Origin: an uncultured Clostridia bacterium
GTDB taxonomy: Bacteria > Bacillota > Clostridia > Oscillospirales > Acutalibacteraceae
Assembly: GCA_945221685.1 (NCBI GenBank)
Contig: CALYNN010000066.1
Location: forward strand, 1-8,181
Length of the DNA stretch: 8,181 nucleotides
Reading direction: 5' to 3'
In this document: piece by piece, positions 4,672 to 8,181 of the stretch
How the letters are laid out: every line of letters begins with the position of its first letter
Numbering within the stretch: the stretch's first letter is position 1
Notes under the pieces: generated by a model
What the model saw: the letters and a program-made list of their open reading frames with translations, nothing else
Database searches by the model: none
Told to the model about the DNA's origin: nothing
Made by a program: the position numbers and the translations under genes

Positions 4672-5937
4672 TTGGCAAAAAGAGCTAAAAAAATGCCTAA
4701 TATAAAGCCGATAAACAATTTTGCGCTTTTAACCGTGCTTTCTGTTTTTCAGCTTTTTACAGGATATTTTGCGGCAAACGCAGGAAAAGAATTTTCGGTA
4801 AAGGTAATAACCACTATTGCTATATTTATATTAGTTGAGTGGATTTATGTTTCGGCGTTTTATTTTATAATGCACCGCCGTAATTTTGAGCTTGAGCTTA
4901 TTGCCTTTTTTCTAACGGGAACAGGGCTTGCGGTTATCGGCTCAGTGGCACCCAACGCCTGCTTTAAGCAGATGATTATTGCCGTTGCCGGCATAGTGTG
5001 CTACACCGTGCTTGTATTTATTTTAGGAAATGTTGAGCTTTGTATGAAGCTTCGCCTGCCCGTTGCAATAGGTGCAATAGCGCTTTTGCTTGTTAATCTT
5101 GTTTTGGGCAAGGTGGTTTACGGCGCGCAGAACTGGATAGAAATAGCAGGCGTAACCGTTCAGCCGTCGGAATTTGTTAAGGTGGCGTTTATCTTTGTGG
5201 GCGCCGCAACTCTTGAAAAAATTCAAACCTCCAAGAATATTATAAAGTTTATTGTGTTTTCCGTTGCCTGCGTGGGAACGCTTATACTGATAAGAGATTT
5301 CGGAACGGCGCTTATATTTTTTATCACATTCCTTATTATAGCCTTTATGAATTCAGGCGATTTCAAAACAATCGGGCTTGCCGTTTCGGCGGCAGGCTTA
5401 GGCGGCGCTATTGTTATTAAGTATAAGTCATATGTTACAAAGCGATTTGCCTTTTACCGCCATATTTGGGAGGATCCCTACGGCTCCGGCTATCAGCAAA
5501 CTCATGTGCTTACCGGAATGGCTTCCGGCGGATTTTTGGGATTGGGTATCGGCAACGGCAGTATAAGAAATTATCTTAACGATTACCTTACTACTACCGA
5601 TGATGTATTCGGAATTATCTGCGAGGAATGGGGATTTCTTTTCGGAATAGTGCTTGTGCTTTCCTTTGTTGCAATAGCAGTATCGGCGCTTGTTAATTCC
5701 ATTGCCGCCCGTTCAACCTTTTATTCAATTTCAGCGGTTGCAGGAGCAGGTCTTTTGCTTTTCCAAACTGCTCTTAATATATTCGGTATTACCGATGTTC
5801 TGCCGCTGACTGGTGTTACGCTTCCCTTTGTAAGTCAGGGCGGAAGCTCTATGCTGAGCTGCTGGGCAATTCTTGCGTTTATAAAAGCATCGGATATTCG
5901 TACCTATAACTATTTGGGAGGTGCGAAGAAGAGATGA
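4672..5937 (+). CDS. rodA: SEDS-family peptidoglycan glycosyltransferase (RodA/FtsW/SpoVE)
   Basis: A 421-residue polytopic membrane protein with about ten or more hydrophobic helices. SEDS hallmarks in order: GAQNWIEI at 151-158 (the GAxxWI motif; Trp155), QPSEFVK at 164-170, RDFGTALIF at 208-216, GSGYQQTHVLTGMASGG followed by LGLGIGNG, TTTDDVFGIICEEWGFL starting at 307 (Asp310 probably equals the catalytic Asp of the usual TDFIF), and LPLTGVTLPFVSQGGSS at 377-393. It polymerises lipid II into glycan strands on the outer face of the membrane, working with a class B PBP. The gene for such a PBP follows with a 4-base ATGA overlap, so the two are almost certainly a working pair. The GAxxWI motif lies roughly 45 residues later than I recall for Bacillus RodA, implying extra N-terminal helices. 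The start is TTG. Family is certain; elongation (RodA) versus division or spore use (FtsW/SpoVE) cannot be settled from sequence, though the PBP partner and FHA context favour RodA. Confidence 0.92.
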   Translation: MAKRAKKMPNIKPINNFALLTVLSVFQLFTGYFAANAGKEFSVKVITTIAIFILVEWIYVSAFYFIMHRRNFELELIAFFLTGTGLAVIGSVAPNACFKQMIIAVAGIVCYTVLVFILGNVELCMKLRLPVAIGAIALLLVNLVLGKVVYGAQNWIEIAGVTVQPSEFVKVAFIFVGAATLEKIQTSKNIIKFIVFSVACVGTLILIRDFGTALIFFITFLIIAFMNSGDFKTIGLAVSAAGLGGAIVIKYKSYVTKRFAFYRHIWEDPYGSGYQQTHVLTGMASGGFLGLGIGNGSIRNYLNDYLTTTDDVFGIICEEWGFLFGIVLVLSFVAIAVSALVNSIAARSTFYSISAVAGAGLLLFQTALNIFGITDVLPLTGVTLPFVSQGGSSMLSCWAILAFIKASDIRTYNYLGGAKKR

Positions 5938-7325
5938 AAATGATTACGAGAAGAGGATTATTCCTTTTAATTTTAATTGTTGCTTTTCTGTTTGGATTAG
6001 GCTTTCTCACATACAGCTTTGTGTCCGACGGAGGCGACTGGGTAATGCAGCCGTATAACAGCAATGTTTACAGCAACGGCGATTTGATTGCGGCAGGAAA
6101 AATAACAGACTGCAACGGCAAAGCCCTTGCCGAAACGGTGGACGGTAAGCGCGTTTATAACGACTCAAAAACCACAAGAAAGGCAACCCTTCACGCCGTT
6201 GGTGATACAAGAGGCTTTATTTCCACAGGTGTTCAAAGCGTGTATAAATCAAGGCTTATCGGCTACACTCCCTTAAGCGGAATTTACAGCGTTACAAAAA
6301 ACGGAAGCGGAAACGATATGGAGCTGACCCTTGACTCCGATGTGTGCGATGTGGCTTACCGCGCTCTTGCCGATTATAAGGCAGGCTGTGTGGGCGTTGT
6401 TAACTATAAAACAGGCGATATTGTTTGTATGGTGTCAACTCCAAGCTACGACCCGTCAAACAAGCCAAGTGATATTGACACAAACGAGGCATATTCGGGA
6501 GCGTATATAAACAGACTTATGTCGGGACTTTATACCCCCGGCTCAACCTTTAAAATTGTTACCGCAATTTGCGCAATAGAAAATATACCCGATATATATT
6601 CAAGAGAGTTTAAATGCGTAGGCGAGTATGACCCCGGCGAGGGCACGCCTATTGAATGTAACGCTTACCACGGAGCATTAAGCTTTAAGGAGGCTCTTGC
6701 AAAATCCTGCAACTCTACATTTGCGCAGATTGCAATTGAGCTTGGCCCCGAAAAGCTGGCAAAAACAGCAAAGGAGCTTGGACTTACCTCCTCTGTTTCC
6801 GTCAGCGGAGATATTAATTCCTCAACAGGCAGATTTTTCCTTGAAAAAGGCGACGCTGATGATTATATCGGTTGGACCGGTATTGGTCAGGGCGATACCC
6901 TTGTTTCTCCCATTGCTATGCTTAGGCTTGCAGGAGCTATAGCAAACGACGGAAAAGCCGTTTCCTACAATCTTGTTGACTCCTTTATGAATAAGGCGGG
7001 CAAGGCGCTTGACCTTGATTTTACAACTAAGGAAACACAGCTTTTAAGCAGTGAAACGGCGGCAGAAATTAAGGAAATGCTTCGCTATAATGTTAAGGAG
7101 CAGTACGGCGATTATAACTACGAGGGACTTAATCTTTGCGCTAAATCGGGTACTGCCCAAATTGACGCAGAGGATTCTCACAACACTGCGTGGTTTGTCG
7201 GCTTTATGGATGATGCCGAGCACCCATATGCCTTTGTTGTGCTTGTTGAATACGGTAATTCCGGCTCTCAAACCGCAGGACCTATTGCCAACAAGGTGCT
7301 TCAGGCATTAGTAAATAAGGATTAG
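5934..7325 (+). CDS. pbpA: Class B penicillin-binding protein (peptidoglycan transpeptidase, PbpA/PBP2 type)
   Basis: A 463-residue protein with one N-terminal membrane helix (about 8-29) after a basic start (MKMITRR), a short non-catalytic pedestal region to about 140, and a C-terminal transpeptidase domain. Active-site motifs are all present: Ser204-Thr-Phe-Lys207 (STFK, nucleophile Ser204) in TPGSTFKIV, Ser258-Cys-Asn260 (SxN), and Lys404-Ser-Gly-Thr407 (KSGT). GWTGIGQGDTLVSPIAMLRLAG between the last two is also typical of the family. There is no glycosyltransferase domain, so it crosslinks strands made by the SEDS partner encoded just upstream; the ATGA overlap (5934-5937) indicates translational coupling. 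A GGGAGG box lies 12 bases before the ATG. The pedestal is shorter than in large PBP2 or PBP3 proteins, and overall size and layout resemble actinobacterial PbpA. It is expected to bind beta-lactams. PbpA is a family-level name here, not a proven orthologue. Confidence 0.93.
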   Translation: MKMITRRGLFLLILIVAFLFGLGFLTYSFVSDGGDWVMQPYNSNVYSNGDLIAAGKITDCNGKALAETVDGKRVYNDSKTTRKATLHAVGDTRGFISTGVQSVYKSRLIGYTPLSGIYSVTKNGSGNDMELTLDSDVCDVAYRALADYKAGCVGVVNYKTGDIVCMVSTPSYDPSNKPSDIDTNEAYSGAYINRLMSGLYTPGSTFKIVTAICAIENIPDIYSREFKCVGEYDPGEGTPIECNAYHGALSFKEALAKSCNSTFAQIAIELGPEKLAKTAKELGLTSSVSVSGDINSSTGRFFLEKGDADDYIGWTGIGQGDTLVSPIAMLRLAGAIANDGKAVSYNLVDSFMNKAGKALDLDFTTKETQLLSSETAAEIKEMLRYNVKEQYGDYNYEGLNLCAKSGTAQIDAEDSHNTAWFVGFMDDAEHPYAFVVLVEYGNSGSQTAGPIANKVLQALVNKD

Positions 7326-7351
7326 TAATTTAGTACGGTTTTAGTGATTTT

Positions 7352-8181
7352 ATGAGCTTTGATTTAATTAACGAGGAAAAGCCTCAAAGGGCACTGCTTA
7401 TTTCTGTTGATACAGGAGAGTTTGACGCCGACAATTCAATAGACGAGCTTTCACAGCTTGCCGAAACGGCAGGCGCAGAGGTGGCGGGAATTATGATTCA
7501 AAAGCGTCAGGTTGTTGAGGGCGCTACCTTCGTTGGCAGAGGCAGGCTTGAGGAAATTGCCGAGCTTTGCCGAAGCGACAGTATTGACCTTATTATTGCC
7601 GACAGCGAGCTGACTCCTGTTCAGGTTAGAAATATTGAGGACGCAACCGACACGGGAGTAATTGACCGAACCACCCTTATACTCGATATTTTTGCAGGCA
7701 GAGCAAGGTCAAAGGAGGGCAAGCTTCAGGTTGAGCTTGCACAGTTAAAATATTCATTGCCCAGACTTTCCGGCAAGGGTACAAGTCTTTCAAGGCTTGG
7801 CGGCGGTATCGGCACACGAGGTCCCGGCGAAACAAAGCTTGAAACCGACAAGCGTCACATAAGGCGAAGAATTCAGTATATAAAAGAGGAGCTTGACTCT
7901 GTTGAAAGACGCAGAGATATGCAGCACCGCCGCAGAAAGAAAAATGCCGTGCTTTCCGTTGCTATAGTAGGCTACACAAACGCAGGAAAATCCACTCTTA
8001 TGAATACTCTTACAAATGCAGGAGTGCTTCAGGAGGACAAGCTTTTTGCAACTCTAGACCCTACTGCGCGAAGGCTTGCTTTGCCCAACGGTCAGCAGAT
8101 AATGATTATTGACACGGTAGGCTTTATCAGCCGTTTGCCTCATCAGCTTGTTGACGCTTTTCGTTCAACTCTTGAGGAGGC
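7352..8181 (+). CDS. hflX: GTPase HflX (5' part, runs off the window)
   Basis: The first 276 codons of a protein usually about 410-430 residues long; the frame is open to the window end. Residues about 12-110 are the N-terminal HflX domain (VEGATFVGRGRLEEI, then DLIIADSELTPVQVRNIE and VIDRTTLILDIFAGRA); about 112-195 is the linker with the HflX hallmark GGGIGTRGPGETKLETD at 150-166 and a basic coiled-coil-like stretch (RRRIQYIKEELDSVERRR). The G domain starts near 200: P-loop GYTNAGKST at 207-215, switch I FATLDPTARR at 232-241, and DTVGF at 254-258 (G3). HflX binds the 50S subunit and splits or rescues stalled ribosomes under stress such as heat. It begins 27 bases after the PBP stop with no terminator between, so it may ride on the cell-wall operon. 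An in-frame TAG at 7331 fixes ATG 7352 as the earliest start; the RBS is weak (at best GTGA at 7344-7347). Confidence 0.95.
   Translation, partial: MSFDLINEEKPQRALLISVDTGEFDADNSIDELSQLAETAGAEVAGIMIQKRQVVEGATFVGRGRLEEIAELCRSDSIDLIIADSELTPVQVRNIEDATDTGVIDRTTLILDIFAGRARSKEGKLQVELAQLKYSLPRLSGKGTSLSRLGGGIGTRGPGETKLETDKRHIRRRIQYIKEELDSVERRRDMQHRRRKKNAVLSVAIVGYTNAGKSTLMNTLTNAGVLQEDKLFATLDPTARRLALPNGQQIMIIDTVGFISRLPHQLVDAFRSTLEE

Noticed and set aside
1..8181. CRISPR arrays, transposases, phage genes, tRNA, rRNA or riboswitches.
   Set aside because: I saw no repeated spaced units, transposase-like proteins, inverted terminal repeats, or recognisable structured RNA; the gaps between genes are short and accounted for by terminators and promoters.

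Overview
The window looks like chromosomal DNA of a low-to-medium GC anaerobic Firmicute, most likely a gut Clostridia of the Ruminococcaceae/Oscillospiraceae type. This rests on strong AGGAGG-type ribosome binding sites, TTG starts, the rubrerythrin/high-molecular-weight rubredoxin pair of anaerobes, and a small Cys/Gly-rich membrane protein of a kind I associate with Clostridia. The taxonomic call is inference; there is no rRNA or other marker here. I see no mobile element, tRNA, rRNA or CRISPR array.

Layout. (1) 1-1086, plus strand: the 3' end of a PfkB-family sugar kinase (probably 2-keto-3-deoxygluconate kinase) followed by KDPG aldolase, the two last steps of hexuronate/KDG breakdown to pyruvate and glyceraldehyde-3-phosphate. 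(2) 1135-2296, plus: a flavin reductase-rubredoxin fusion (Hrb type) and rubrerythrin, an oxygen/peroxide-defence pair, closed by a strong terminator at 2316-2347. (3) 2412-2537, plus: a 41-residue Cys/Gly-rich single-span protein with its own strong RBS. (4) 2632-3684, minus: aldose 1-epimerase, convergent with the small gene; a perfect 14-bp hairpin lies between them. (5) 3685-3899: a divergent promoter region with a good sigma-A type promoter in each direction. (6) 3900-7325, plus: a tightly packed cell-wall operon of a membrane-anchored tandem-FHA protein, a SEDS-family glycosyltransferase (RodA/FtsW) and a class B penicillin-binding protein. (7) 7352 to the window end: the 5' two-thirds of the ribosome-associated GTPase HflX.

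How they work together. RodA-type polymerase and class B transpeptidase form the usual pair for making and crosslinking peptidoglycan; the FHA protein upstream may tie the pair to Ser/Thr phosphorylation, as in the actinobacterial fha-rodA-pbpA-pknA-pknB cluster, although no kinase is present here. Hrb can pass electrons from reduced flavin or NAD(P)H-linked donors through its rubredoxin module to rubrerythrin, which reduces peroxide. The most notable items for follow-up are the small Cys/Gly-rich protein and the FHA-SEDS-PBP operon with one canonical and one degenerate FHA domain.
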